From positions 1 to 64,000 of the forward strand of contig JAACMV010000005.1 in NCBI GenBank assembly GCA_010909725.1: a stretch of 64,000 nucleotides of DNA. Direction: 5' to 3'. Made by a program: the position numbers and the translations under genes. The notes under the pieces are model-generated. The model searched no databases. It worked only from the letters and a program-made list of their open reading frames with translations, and had not been told where the DNA came from. Below are positions 1 through 11,492 of the stretch, piece by piece. The first letter of the stretch is position 1, and every line of letters begins with the position of its first letter. The DNA comes from Picochlorum sp. 'celeri'. Taxonomy: Eukaryota > Chlorophyta > Trebouxiophyceae.

Positions 1-706
1 AGCAAATTGAAAAAAATTTAGTGGTTTTAATTTTTCAGATGTAAGTTTAGAGTTGTATGAGGATCAAATTCTTCCATATGTCCGATTCAATGAAATATAT
101 ACTCTTGATCCGCGAAAATTAGAATTTTGGATCGATAATTAACGGGTTTAACTGTTTTGGTACTGAATGAATTAGTAATTCCTTTGTTACTGCATTTAAA
201 TCCGAAGATTCGCGGTTAGTAATCAACTGACTAGGATCTAAAAATCAATTGTCCAATTCCAGTAAAAAGTTCCTGTATTATACTGTCGCCCCCCCCAATG
301 TAATGTGTGTTATTTACGGGTCCGACATTTTCAGGAAAATGGATATCATTGGCAGTAATAATACCTGGTCCGAATAATAATAGACTCCTGTATATTTATG
401 CGTTGGATAATTTGGATCAACTATTTTGGAATTGATGATTTTAATTTTAAATTTTTAAAAGTTAATAAACATCACGAACATTTTTTCTTGAATTCGCTTC
501 AATTGAATCAAATTCATGACAAACATCTTCAATGCCACCTTGTATAAGAAAGCGCTGGTTGGGATGTCGATAGAGAGTTCTACGTGTGTATTTGCAACAG
601 TTAGACTTGACCTATAATAAAACTCCCAATGTGAAACCTACCATATACATTCAGTATTAGATTGAACTCGAGATCAAATATGAAATAAATGATTATTAAC
701 AACCAT
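1..706 (-). pseudogene. rpoA: plastid rpoA N-terminal part, frame-disrupted, runs off window
   Basis: Plastid RNA polymerase alpha subunit. Reading the minus strand from an ATG at 706, short in-frame stretches match the rpoA N-terminus: YGRFHIGSF followed by a LTVAN-like stretch near 600-660, and later matches to the conserved alpha-subunit dimerisation domain. The frame shifts repeatedly and stops occur, so no full ORF survives. The gene continues beyond base 1. It directly follows rps11, as in green plastids. rpoA is a plastid gene and is not in typical mitochondrial genomes, which makes this cluster plastid-derived. Confidence 0.8.
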
Positions 707-713
707 AAAAAAT

Positions 714-1105
714 TTAAATGCGTCGTTTTTTCGGTGGACGACAGCCATTATTGCGGATGGGAGTGAATATCACGACTTCAGTATTGATAATCCAGCCATC
801 TAATTTAAACTCGTTAAGCAGCTTCACGACAGCCACTAGCTCCTTTACTGACTACCATTTCTGTCATCCCTGACTCACCACAAGTTTGTGCAACATTTTC
901 TGCAGCTTGATTAGCTGCAAACGGTGTTTTTTTACGTGCCTTTAAAGCAACAAGCACCTGCTGATGACCAAGCTAAACAGTTCCATTAACATTTGTAATT
1001 GTGAAAATGGTTTTATTAAAAGTAGATTGATAGTGCTACACCACGCCCCCACTTTTTTGCACTGACGAAATTTTTTTTAGCAGTTCGTTCGATTCTTTTT
1101 GCCAT
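714..1105 (-). pseudogene. rps11: plastid rps11, frame-disrupted
   Basis: Small-subunit ribosomal protein S11. The start (ATG at 1105) is followed by a clean reading MAKRIERTAKKNFVSAKKW. Later, in shifting frames, come TNVNGT, SAGAC, FKGTRKN and FAANQAAENVA. The C-terminus reads NGCRPPKKRRI and stops at 714. The residues are well conserved wherever the frame is intact. Breaks are mainly missing single bases, for example a shortened T run before the LAWSSAG motif. That pattern looks more like indel error than neutral decay. Confidence 0.88.
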
Positions 1106-1139
1106 ATATTATAATGATATTATTTTTATAATAAAACAA

Positions 1140-1258
1140 CCTGGAACGGTTGTTAGTTTTGGGATTCGTACAAATAATCCGAATGTACCCCACCTTTACG
1201 TTTAATTTAAACGACATTTATCGCAAATTCATTCTAAACTGATGCGACGTACTTTCAT
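1140..1258 (-). pseudogene. rpl36: plastid rpl36, frame-disrupted
   Basis: Large-subunit protein L36, a roughly 37-residue zinc-binding protein. The ATG at 1258 gives MKVR, then, with frame changes, ICDKCR and a degraded C-terminal NPK.. segment. It sits between infA and rps11, the usual plastid position. Confidence 0.75.
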
Positions 1259-1274
1259 AGTAGTTTAAAGTTTT

Positions 1275-1520
1275 CTTCTGTAATTATTTGTCTTTTGCCA
1301 GGACGCCAATCTAAAAGTAATTAGACCTCGTGTTAAATCATAGGCTTAATTCAACAAGAACACGGTCACCAAAGTAAAATTCGATATAATTTCGACAGAA
1401 ATTTTACCTGATACATGTGATAATACTAAAAACCATTTTCAAGTTTAAACGAAACATACCATTTGATAAGCATTGCGTTACTGTTCCTCGATTTCACTGA
1501 AATCACATTTTTTTTGATTC
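1275..1520 (-). pseudogene. infA: plastid infA, frame-disrupted
   Basis: Plastid translation initiation factor IF-1. Shifting frames give SNGMFR, then LENGF, HVSGKI, GDRVLVEL and a DLTRGLITFRL-like block, in the order of the IF-1 OB fold. The C-terminal part, RQIITEENFKLL, runs up to the rpl36 start. Retention of infA between rps8 and rpl36 fits a green plastid cluster. Confidence 0.75.
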
Positions 1521-1559
1521 AAAGGCCGCAACTACTTATATAAATGTAAAAAAATAATG

Positions 1560-1977
1560 TTGTACCAAACGGAACAAAGAATTTCACCGCCTAATTTTTC
1601 TTTAACGGGCATCGCGATCAGTACATAAACCTTGAGATGTGAAGGATCATAAACAATGCCATCCAGCCAAACTTTGTGGGTATATCTTTAGGTATTTGTA
1701 ATAGATTCTAAGACCACGGTGTTTGTACTAATCTGTTTTAAATTTGTAAACATGGTTTTTAATTATTACTATTGTCGCCCGTGAAATATACTTTTTAATC
1801 TAAAATACAATCATTGGATTCAGGAAAACTTCATTTCAATATATTCAATAAAACCTTCTGTTCTAATAATTTTGCAATATTAATATGACTATTTGTCTTT
1901 GGAATTGTTACACAGTGTGCGATGTAAATTTGCTTACAGATAACGGGCTTAATATCACTAATTGTGTCATTTACCAT
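1560..1977 (-). pseudogene. rps8: plastid rps8, frame-disrupted
   Basis: Small-subunit protein S8. The start MVNDTISD (ATG at 1977) is intact. Later frames give NIAKI, GFIEYIEMKF, GLRIYYKY and a C-terminus close to GGEILCSVWY, which is the conserved S8 end. Several frame changes separate these blocks. Confidence 0.82.
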
Positions 1978-1984
1978 ATTGACT

Positions 1985-2549
1985 TTTATTATTTTTTTTC
2001 TAATGGCATACCAAATGCTGATAATTAAAGCTATAACCCCTTCTTCATCATTTTTTTGCTACTAGTATAAGAATGATAAGGTCACATACCACGCATTTTG
2101 ATAAATGTTATCATATCCAATTTTGGGACATTTAATTGTTTTCATCAATCTTAAACTATTCAATTTCCATGTTCCATCAAAAACTTTTGGATCATTCCTG
2201 AACAATGAAATAATCGCGAATTAACGTGGTAGTGCTAACTAATAAGCGATTAAAAAACGCTCATTCGGATCTTTTTCGTGTGTTACTACTAATCCAACTG
2301 GCATTGTTTGTCTAATTTTAAAAACCAGCAATAGTTTCTTTTGATCGGTTGTAATACCTGTTGGCCAGTAATAAACTTAATTCTTTGAACACGATGCTAA
2401 TAATTTAGAATTTTGTGATGCATCCCTAAACCACGATTAATTACAATTTTTCTAGTTTTGGAACTCGATGAGATTGGTATACTCAAATTGTTTTTTTATG
2501 TGGTGTTACGGTTGTTTGCATTAGAACTTGTCGAATGTTTACCATCATT
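1985..2549 (-). pseudogene. rpl5: plastid rpl5, frame-disrupted
   Basis: Large-subunit protein L5, which contacts 5S rRNA. Recognised from KIVINRGLGDASQNSK near 2400-2450, then LITGQQ, RIRDF-like and FPEIDYD-like stretches, and a C-terminal SFGMPLEKK just before rps8. At least five frame changes are needed to follow it. Confidence 0.8.
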
Positions 2550-2558
2550 CATTTTTTT

Positions 2559-2923
2559 TTATATAAGTCTGGAGCTATGAAAATAATTTTGAAAATTGCC
2601 GTCACGTAACTCAGTGCTACCGGGCGGCCAAAAATCGTGTTCCCGAGGATATTTTTTTCTTAATAATGACAGTGCATTTTCATCGACTCGAATACTTGTT
2701 TACCATTGCTCGTCGTACATTTCTTCTTGTACGAAACAAATACGGCACGAACAATATTGATTTTTTGATTGGCATATTAGGTTGATTCTTTAACAACGCA
2801 ACATAATATCGCCACCGTTGCTGCTCTCGCTTTTTCACTTTCCTAATACTGAATGCCACATTATTTCTCTTGCTCATGAATTATCAGCAACATTGAAGAT
2901 ATTAAGATTGTGGTTGACTCATA
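2559..2923 (-). pseudogene. rpl14: plastid rpl14, frame-disrupted
   Basis: Large-subunit protein L14. The start reads MSQPQ (ATG at 2923), then NVADNS, QPNMPIKKS, VRTRRN and, after further shifts, the conserved FGRPVA and final IAPDLY. It directly follows rpl16, with no rpl29 or rps17 between. That arrangement is usual in green plastids and unlike red-lineage plastids. Confidence 0.82.
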
Positions 2924-2957
2924 TGGTTCTTTTCTAATTTAAACGATTTGATTAATT

Positions 2958-3372
2958 AGTACGAATAAGAAATTCGCGTTTTCACTGGTATTGAGCACCA
3001 GTATGTTAATGCAAACACGTGCAACAGTTTCTGGTACCCCTTTAATTCGTATAAAATTTTACCGGTGTTACAAACAGCAACCCAATATTCTGGTGTCCCT
3101 TTTCCGGAACCCATTCGAGTTTCTGCCAGCATTCGCATTGCTTACTGGTTTAGCTGAATATAAAACGTATCCAAAATTTTACCGACACGTAGATAGTTTG
3201 TCATTGCACGTCTGCGCTTCAATTGACGTGAAAGTAATCCAGATCTGTCTAAGTTGTAATCAATAATCACCAACGCTAATGTATTACCACGTGTAGATTG
3301 CACGCATACGACCACGATGATGACGTCTAAATTTTGTTCGTTTTGGGCTTAAATATTCTTAACATAATTAAA
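2958..3372 (-). pseudogene. rpl16: plastid rpl16, frame-disrupted
   Basis: Large-subunit protein L16. The C-terminal 60 codons are nearly clean ([24 protein letters not shown] and the terminal PVKTR). The N-terminal two thirds match in broken frames (PKRTKFRRHHRGRM, RGNTLAFGDYGLQA, WITSRQLEA, RRAMTNYLR). This is one of the clearest members of the cluster. Confidence 0.88.
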
Positions 3373-3419
3373 TTTAAGAATTACAATTCTTGATAATTGC
3401 ATTATAGTCCAGTTGTAAG

Positions 3420-4088
3420 TTATCTAACTTTGATAAGTGGTCACCATTAAAAACCCAAATTTTAATGCCTAATAAGCCAATAAAATGTTTTGCAGATTTC
3501 GAAAACATAGTCAATTTGCCAGTAAAGTTGGGTAATGGTTACAGAGCCATCGCGAACATCTTCAGCACGAGCAATATCAGCTCGTTCAATCTTCCAGAAC
3601 TTGAACTACATCCTTTACACGCTTTTCGACACGTTGAACAAGTTGTTTCATTGAACGACCGATATGGTTTAGTGTTCTCAAATCTTTCAAACTAATCGGT
3701 CAGCTAAAAACATGTGCAGAAATATCAGGTTTGCTAATGTTTACATTACAACTAATTGTAATTTAGTTGGTTGTTTAAATTTCGTTTCGATTTAAAAACG
3801 TTCTAATCGTTTTAATGAATCACGTAATTTATCTAAATTTTGTGTTTCACGGTTTCCAACTAAAATTTTGGTGTGCTAGCAAAAAATTTCAAGAGAGTAA
3901 TGATGATGAACCAAACGCGCGTCGGATTTCAATACGTGTAATTCCAGCTTTGTTGACTATTTTTTGTAATGAAATTGCGTAAAAAATTCGATCTGAATCC
4001 AAACGTGATAATTCACGGTTCGACACAATAACTTTGATGCTGTTGTGTTATTCCCAGGCGCATGCCTAAAGGATGTATTTTGTCCCAT
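3420..4088 (-). pseudogene. rps3: plastid rps3, frame-disrupted
   Basis: Small-subunit protein S3. The N-terminus reads MGQKIHPLGMRLGITQQHQ after allowing one missing base (ATG at 4088). The C-terminus reads IKIWVFNGD. The span fits the compact plastid gene. Intermediate residues are harder to follow because of many frame changes. Confidence 0.75.
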
Positions 4089-4099
4089 AATTTTCTATC

Positions 4100-4395
4100 G
4101 TTTGATTTTTACCTTTTGAATATGACCTTTAAATGTACGAGTGGTGAAAATTGAACCTATTTATGCCTACCATTTGATCAGTAATAAATACTGGGAATAT
4201 GTGTACGTCAATATGGTCGCAATTGTATGGTCCAATCATAACTGGAACCAAGTGTTGGGAAAGCTGACCATGTTGTAATTATTTTTTATCACCTGAACTT
4301 TGCGCGTTAATCTTTTTAAAGTAAATGGTCAGCCACAAATGGTGCCATTTTTTAATGTCTCCAATATAATGGAATTTTAGTGTTATATCGAAATA
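4100..4395 (-). pseudogene. rps19: plastid rps19, frame-disrupted
   Basis: Small-subunit protein S19. Recognised from APFVADHLLKKI, KIITTWS, then in other frames GHTIA, THIP, TDQMVG, EFSP and TFKGHI. It lies between rpl2 and rps3. I see no rpl22 between rps19 and rps3, which is the chlorophyte arrangement. Confidence 0.8.
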
Positions 4396-4396
4396 T

Positions 4397-5220
4397 ATTT
4401 ATTTACGTTTTGTACACTATATTTTGTACTCCATTTTTTGGGTGTACGAGTTTTGCTCCCTAATGCTGGTTGTACCATGGACTTACTGGACGCGTGAAAC
4501 GACCATTGGAGCACGACCTTCACCAATCACCATGCTGGGGGACAAACTGGTTCATTGCTGATCCCGTATACATGGTGGCCTATTAACCACTACCAACGAC
4601 GGCGGCAAGCTTTACCTAATGTTAAATTAGAAAAATCGATATTCACACGCCAATTGTTGCCCAGCAATTTTCGGAAATTAACATAACTTCACCAGATGGT
4701 AAACGTTAAAGTAAACCAACTATTTCTTGGCAAACAATTGTGCAACTGTTCTGCTGCCACGTAATAATTGTTCCTGCCACCAACAGGTCTGTATTGTTAA
4801 ATGCAATATGAATGAACTTGTTCCATGGGAATATTTTTAATGGTAAAACAATTACCAAATTGTAATATTAGCATCTGGTGATGATGCGTAATTGTATCGC
4901 CCAATATTTAACCCAATTGGTGTAAAATAGAACGTTTTTTCCATACGGGATAATGTAATAAGGCAATACGCGCATTACGGTTTGGATCTATTCAATCCTA
5001 ACGACTTTTCGCATTCACACCTACTGTAGTTCTTGGACAAATCGATTTTTCGAATAGCCTTTATGGCCACCACAACTGTTGTCGAGTTGTAATAAACTCT
5101 ATTATTTTCGTTTTGAACGAGACCACCAAGCTGTTAATTGTCCCTCTATACCCTGTGCCTACGTCGTTCTCCCGGGCCAAGGGTAATGAGGGTAAATATG
5201 ACAAGTATTCACCCCCTACC
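4397..5220 (-). pseudogene. rpl2: plastid rpl2, frame-disrupted
   Basis: Large-subunit protein L2, a peptidyl-transferase-centre protein. Across several frames the minus strand gives NRGVITTR, DPNRNARIALLHY, PIGLNIG, LPLKNIP, AQLFAKK, LGKACRRR, a degraded form of the hallmark MNPVDHPHGGGEGRAP, then RPVSPW and KTRTPKKWSTKY at the C-terminus. The extreme N-terminus fades near 5150-5220, where plastid-like sequence gives way to A-rich repeats. Confidence 0.85.
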
Positions 5221-5225
5221 CACTG

Positions 5226-8200
5226 ACGCTACGCCCATTCCAAAATTAAATATTCAAAATAAAAATAATAACCCACCCAAAAATATGAAAACATCCAAAA
5301 AAGACAAAATATAGCACAAAAAAACAACACACAACAAGACCAAAATACCCTAACCAAAAATACACCAACGAAAAAAAACACGGCAAAACAACAAAATATG
5401 AAGAATTATTATTATTATTATTATAGTAAGCACCTACTACTATATATACAACAACGACAACGACAAAAGACACGGCACACCACAAGCACTGCTGCTGCTG
5501 CTACTCCTACTACTCCTACTACTACAGCAAGAGACAACCAACAAAATCCAAAGAAAAAATCAACAAAAGAAAAAGTCTAGTAGGGAAAGAATCATTATGA
5601 CATGCACAACAATGTAGCAGAGAGCTACGTCCCTGTAGGAGGAGATCTCTCGTCAACATCTAGGGAGATGAGATCCCTAGGAGAGATCTGGTCATCATGG
5701 TCAATTTCATATACTGAGAAGATTTATTCTCATGTAACAACTTCTAATTCAAACTATCTTGTGAAGGAAGAGAGAACCCTCTGTACATTGGTTGGTATTC
5801 TACTCCATCCTCTTCTATCGAACCTCGCTGCGTGTGAAGGTTGAACGCTCTGTGTTGGCAACGACACGAGAGTGTCTTGGCAGTACGTTGTGTAACCTGT
5901 GAAGGAAATCCAGGCCACGACTGGCAATGTACGCTGCCACAAACAATATATATACGACGATGCTATGCTATACTTTATACTATAAGTGGAGCAGGGTAGA
6001 GCTACGACGTCCCTGTGGGAGAGGAGGACATCCCTCGTCAACATCCCTAAGAGACAGAGAAACAGAGAGACATCTGCTACAATCATGGTCGATTTGAGTA
6101 ATGTAATTCATATACTCAGAAAACATGTATTCTCATATGTAACAACAACTTCCTTCACAATTCAAACTACTATCTTGTTGTGAAGGAAGAGAGAACCCTC
6201 TGTACATTAGTTGGGATTCTACTCCATCCTCTTCTACTATCCAACCTCACTGCGTGTCAAGGTTGAACACTCTGTGTTGTTTGGCAACGACACGAGAGTG
6301 ACAAGGCGGTATGGACGCTGCCACAATAATAGCAATCAACAGGACACAACTGAACAGACATAAGAGTCTCATACACATAACAACAACAACAACAACAACA
6401 CCCAGGAGCTAGACCCACAAACAACATAACTATCAACATATGAGATAGAATATGAGGTATAATAATAACACGGTATACATATGGAAAGAATAAATAAAGA
6501 GCAAAGAATGAAAAGAATCTCTGTCTTCTTCTTCACAACAACAACAACAACAACAGCAGAAGGACACAATATTAAGTAAGTACTAAGAAGAAGAAGAATA
6601 CCAATTAAAAAATAATAATAATAAACGCCCATCATTAAAAAATAACGCCGCACACCCAGTACAAAACAACACACAGGTCTGCTGCCACATGTCTGAAGAA
6701 GAGGGAGCATCTCGTAACAGGAAGAATGGCGATCTTCCCACCATCCCTGGATTTGACTGGGACCACCAAAAACCAAAGAAATACCAACCAAATCAATCGA
6801 AAGAAGAGTCTTGTATAAAAAAACAGCAACGCTATATACAAAACAAAAACAAAAAACAACAACAAAATCAACCGTCCAGCACACCAGTGTATATTACTGC
6901 TACTGCTACTGCTACTGCTAATGTCACTGCTGCTACTATAACACTAGACAACACACCAACAAAGAGTCAAAGCAATCAAAAGAAAGTTAATATAATATCT
7001 CATAATAGTTAGAGAAATAGTAATAATGATAATGACATGCACAACAATCGACACGAACAAGAATATGAACCAATAGGAACATGACAGAACAGAATGAAAC
7101 ACACACACACACCAGAAGAACAACCTGGAGATAGACTCACAGACAACATCTGAGATAGAGAAAGGTATCATAGTAGCATATATAAAAAGAATAAATAGAA
7201 GACATGAAACAAGAAAATGAATGAAAAAGATCGTCTCCTTCACAACAACAACAAGCAAGAACCAGGCTGTGGCAAGCTCATTAGAGTGGCATTGCACCAT
7301 TGCTGGAACAAGTATCTCATCACCATGCATGGCATGCTTCCTTCAGTTGATTTCATGTGTTGCTCTAATTAGGGTAGCATATAAATGCGACGCTTCGTTG
7401 AAAAAATGGGAAGATCTGGTCGTGTTTCATAGCAAAGAAAGACTGCTTTTCACAGCACAGCTCCCCTCCTCCTCCTCCTCCTGACTGCCGTGCTCCACGC
7501 ATCCAGGCGCCCCCATCAGAAGAGGTCTTCGATTGGGGAGAGAACTACAGAAACCTAGGACTACACTGCCGGTCAAACCTCCCTTGTGATGGGAGATGAA
7601 AAAAGCACGCCTGAGTGTGGCCGAGCGGCTAAAGGCGTGTGGGCTCTCTGGCCCATGGTCGTCCTTTTTTATTGTCCTCATTTACGGATGCACACGCCTG
7701 AAAAAGAAAAAAGGTCGACCTCACCGATCGGTCCAATACCATGTCGGACCGATGCCTTCAGTCTATCTACCCTCCCTGTGGAGAGGGATAAAAAAGACCT
7801 CTTCTACTGCACCTTTTGTTCTTCTTCTTCTCTACAACTATTACTGGTGGTTTACTACTACTAAAAACAAACAACAATAGTTACTGCTGTTGCTGCTCGA
7901 GAGGTAGAAACAAGGAAGAGAGGAGTAGCACAACATGTGTTAGGGTATAGCAGTAACCCTTACCCTACCCTAAATGATAGGTGTTGTCTGTCCAGCAGAC
8001 ACTAGGAATGAATGTGGCCACCACAGGAGCTGCTCTGACCTGGATCAATGAATGTAGGAGCTACAACTACAGAAAAAAAAAACAGCAAGGCTTCTCCGCT
8101 ACACAACAACAATCAAAACGAAAACAAAGAACAAACAGAATGTATTCCCATGCGTTTGTGTACCAGATTGGAACAACAGCACAAAAAGAGCCTGTGTCCA

Positions 8201-8955
8201 AAGAAAGGAGGTGAGCTCACCCTCAATAGGTTGGTTGTTGAATGGGGATCTACTAGTATGTGACACCGTGTCGAATAGTCGAGATTCAAAAGACCGCCAA
8301 GCAACAAGAACCAAGAAAAGGAGTTGAAAAGATGATTGCAACAGCAGGCACAGCCCCAAACAGAGGCAAGAAAAAAAGAAGAAGCCACGCGCCAGGCTCG
8401 CAGGACAAATCGATCCATCCGTTCGAAAAAGAAAAACAAAAGAAAGAGCGGAAAGCACAGAGCAAAAGGTGCAACGTTCGACGACAAACAATGGGGTAGG
8501 TTCACCACAAGAGGCCCAGAGGTTGCATCCCACAACCACCCGCTGGCTTGGTTTTCTTTCTTCTGTCGTCTCCTTGACTTGATTCGATACTAGTATTTAA
8601 ATGTTGGATTACACGTGTAAGATTTGATTCAATCTTACACAATCAATAACCCTGCGCAGAGAAATGGTGGGACTCACGGTCGGTCCACATGACAGTCCAC
8701 ATGAGAATGGATGGATGTCCACATGCTACACATGTGCTGGTCCATCTGCCTCGGATGGACCCTCAGATGGACCGTCCATCCATAGCCTTAGAATGTATGC
8801 GTACATTGCCAAACCACCACGATGACACACGATGATTGCATACAGACCACTAGTAAACCATGTAACAGATTAATAATAATGTTTATTACTTGAGAGTCGT
8901 AGGAGTGCTTGATGGGAGTGGAGAGTCTGTGTTGGTCTCACTGACACAACATAGG
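5226..8955. repeat. A-rich, microsatellite and diverged-repeat region without a supportable gene
   Basis: Sequence from 5226 to about 5580 is A-rich with runs of ATT, TGC/CTG and ACT-type trinucleotides. A diverged direct duplication follows: about 5610-5945 and 5988-6330 share blocks such as GTGAAGGAAGAGAGAACCCT and CACGAGAGTG. A second diverged pair links about 6410-6560 and 7110-7255. ACA/CAA trinucleotide runs recur. ORFs here are low-complexity and match no family I recognise. Short inverted repeats occur, for example a perfect 10-bp-arm hairpin at 8615-8640 and GGTCCATC/GATGGACC near 8730. Confidence 0.6.
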
Positions 8956-11265
8956 GTCCGCTCTTGTCATCCACTCGACCGGAGACACAATTTCAACGTG
9001 ATATTAGTCCGTAAAAAGACACAATAAAAAAAGACGATCAAGCGACAAGTTTGACATGTTTGAGAAGTTTGGCAAAAGGTCACGATTTTTTATTGTATTC
9101 AATTACAGCAGAAAAACACTTGGGTATGCTTGGGAATGAATGTGTGTCGATCAGTCTACTAGAGTGTCCACTTGCATTGAACATGCCATTATTATAATAT
9201 AATGAAAGTCCCTATTAAAAACACAGCCTGTGTGGGTGGTCGTCAATTCCGTTCGCGTCACATTGGTTGGGACGAGGAGGAGGAGGGACCTGCAGAGCTG
9301 TCACCCATGGGTAGGAAGGGGCCATTCATATGATTCATACTAAACCAATCACACCACCCATGTATGGCTACTTCCAGAGAGCGAGCGAGAGCGAGAGAGT
9401 GGTGTCCTTGACCGTTCCACGGCATTGCCTTAGCAACATGCCCCGACGTCCAGGACCTTCTTATGGTGGGTTTCTGTACGAATCGCTCGTTGATTGTCAT
9501 TCCAACCCCTTTGAATCAAATCAAGGAGGCGGCAGACTACTCCAAAGCTCAAGGAAGCGAATGGTTGTGTGTGTTGGCACGAATGCCAACAACTAATGCC
9601 ACGCTGTTTGTTGAGAGGAGTATCTGTGTGGTTGGCTCGCAAAATTGTGGACACATAAACCATGTAACAATGATATGTACACAGAGAGGTAGTAGTACTA
9701 GTAGTAGTGCTGCCCGGCAACAATACATGGGGCAGAGAAAGAGAGAGCTTTGCTTGCTATTTGGAGCTTGCTGGTTGAACCATGGTCACTAAAACTGAAC
9801 TGTCCGCTCCTAGGATCGACTCGACCGGAGACATCACCCCTGGTACTACTCTCCTCGTCTCTCCGTCCGTAAAAAGACACAATAAAAAAGACGACCCCGC
9901 GACAAATGGACAAATGGGCAAATGGGCAAATGGGCAAATGGGCACGGGTCACGATTTTTTATTGTGTTCAATTACAGCAGAAAAACACTTGGGTAGCACT
10001 TGGGTACTTGGGGAGTGTGTATCGATCGCTCTAGTGTTCCAACGATTGCATTGAATATGGCCATTATTATACTTGGAACAACGTCCAAAGCGCGACGAAT
10101 GAAAGTCCCCATTAAAAACACAGCTGGTCGTCGGCAATTCCGTTCGCGTCACATTGGTTGGGACGAGGAGGGGCCTGCAGAGCTGTCACCCATGCGCAGG
10201 AAGGGCCATTAATATGATTCATAGATTCATAAGAAGTCCATCATACGACCCACGTATGGCCACAGAGAGGGGTCCCGCACCGTTTCACGGAAACGCCTTG
10301 GCAATCACAGTGGACAGAGCCACGGCGTCCAGGACATCTCCTGAGTATCTGCATGAATCATTGATTGCCATTCCAATAGTATCGAATCAAGTCAATGAGA
10401 CGGCAGAAAAAAGACAACCAAGCTCAAGCAGGCGGGTGGCAGTGAGTGTGTTGCGCCAAGAGCACGCTACTGACACGCTTGCTTGTGACTCTGAACTGTG
10501 TCCGCTCCTGTCATCCATTCGACCGGAGACATCACCCCTGGTACTACTCTCCTCGTCTCTCCGTCCGTAAAAAGACACAATAAAAAAGACGACCACGCGA
10601 CAAATGGACAAATGGGCAAATGGGCAAATGGGCAAATGGGCACGGGTCACGATTTTTTATTGTGTTCAATTACAGCAGAAAAACACTTGGGTAGCACTTG
10701 GGTACTTGGGGAGTGTGTATCGATCGCTCTAGTGTTCCAACGATTGCATTGAATATGCCATTATTATACTTGGAACAACGTCCTGCCGACACCGCGAGGA
10801 ATGAAAGTCCCCAGTGAAAACACATCTGGTCGTCGTCAATTCCGTTCGCATCACATTGGTTGGGACGAGGGGGAGGGGCCTGCAGAGCTGTCACCCATGG
10901 GCAGGAAGGGCCATTAATATGACTCATAGAATCATAAGAAGTCCATCATACGACCCATATATGGCCATGTCCACAGAGAAGGGTCCCGCACCGTTCCACG
11001 GGAAAGCCTTGGCAATCACAGTGGACAGAGCCACGACGTCCAGGACCTCTCTTTCTCCTGATGGGTTTCTGCACGAATCGTAAATTGAAATTGCAATACT
11101 GTTGAATCAAGTCAATGAGATAGCAGAAAAAAGACAGCCAAGCTCAAGCAGGCGGGTGGCAGTGAGTGTGTTGTACCAAGAGCACGCTAGCTTGTTCAAC
11201 CCTGTGGCTCTCTCACTGAAAATGGTGTCCGCTCCTATCATCCATTCGACCGGAGACACAATAAA
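8956..11265 (+). repeat. tandem array of ~0.7-0.85 kb units
   Basis: Three diverged tandem units and the start of a fourth, each beginning GTCCGCTC followed by a CGACCGGAGACA-like block: about 8956-9801, 9802-10499, 10500-11226 and a truncated copy from 11227. Shared internal blocks include ACGATTTTTTATTGT, TACAGCAGAAAAACACTTGG, GTCACATTGGTTGGGACGAG and CAGAGCTGTCACCCATG. Units 2 and 3 carry a short octamer array of CAAATGGG at about 9904-9946 and 10601-10640; unit 1 has a degenerate version. No conserved ORF runs through the units, so I treat it as non-coding. Confidence 0.85.
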
Positions 11266-11492
11266 AAAAATGCGACCACTGCATCCAGCTCAAGACCATT
11301 GTACATGAAGCTTACATGACCAAGGTTACATACACACGAATTCAACAAACTCAAGCAGGACAGAATGCTATTTCAACACACTTTCTTGGCACACTCGTCC
11401 ACACAGTGCCCTGAACCAAAATGCCAAGCATCTCGGCAGTCAGTCCAGCCATCCGAAGAGGACGCAAGGCTGCACCAGCAATGAAATCTGTT

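Noticed and set aside
1..5220. Mitochondrial origin of the ribosomal-protein cluster
   Set aside because: The rps8-infA-rpl36-rps11-rpoA order with rpoA and infA is plastid-specific among ordinary organelle genomes.
5246..7012. ORFs of 60-170 codons in the A-rich region
   Set aside because: Low-complexity readings of microsatellites (runs of Val, Leu, Cys, Gln); no start context, family match or codon structure.
7613..7690. tRNA-Ser/Leu-like 5' half (GTGGCCGAGCGGCTAAAGGCG, stem TGGGC/GCCCA) followed by a T run, a possible third permuted tRNA or tRNA-derived SINE
   Set aside because: The anticodon loop has the wrong length and no sensible anticodon. No matching acceptor 3' strand or T arm was found upstream or downstream, so it was left as a resemblance only.
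9258..10927. Overlapping ORFs of 62-138 codons in the tandem array
   Set aside because: They recur only because the DNA repeats, and frames are not preserved between units.
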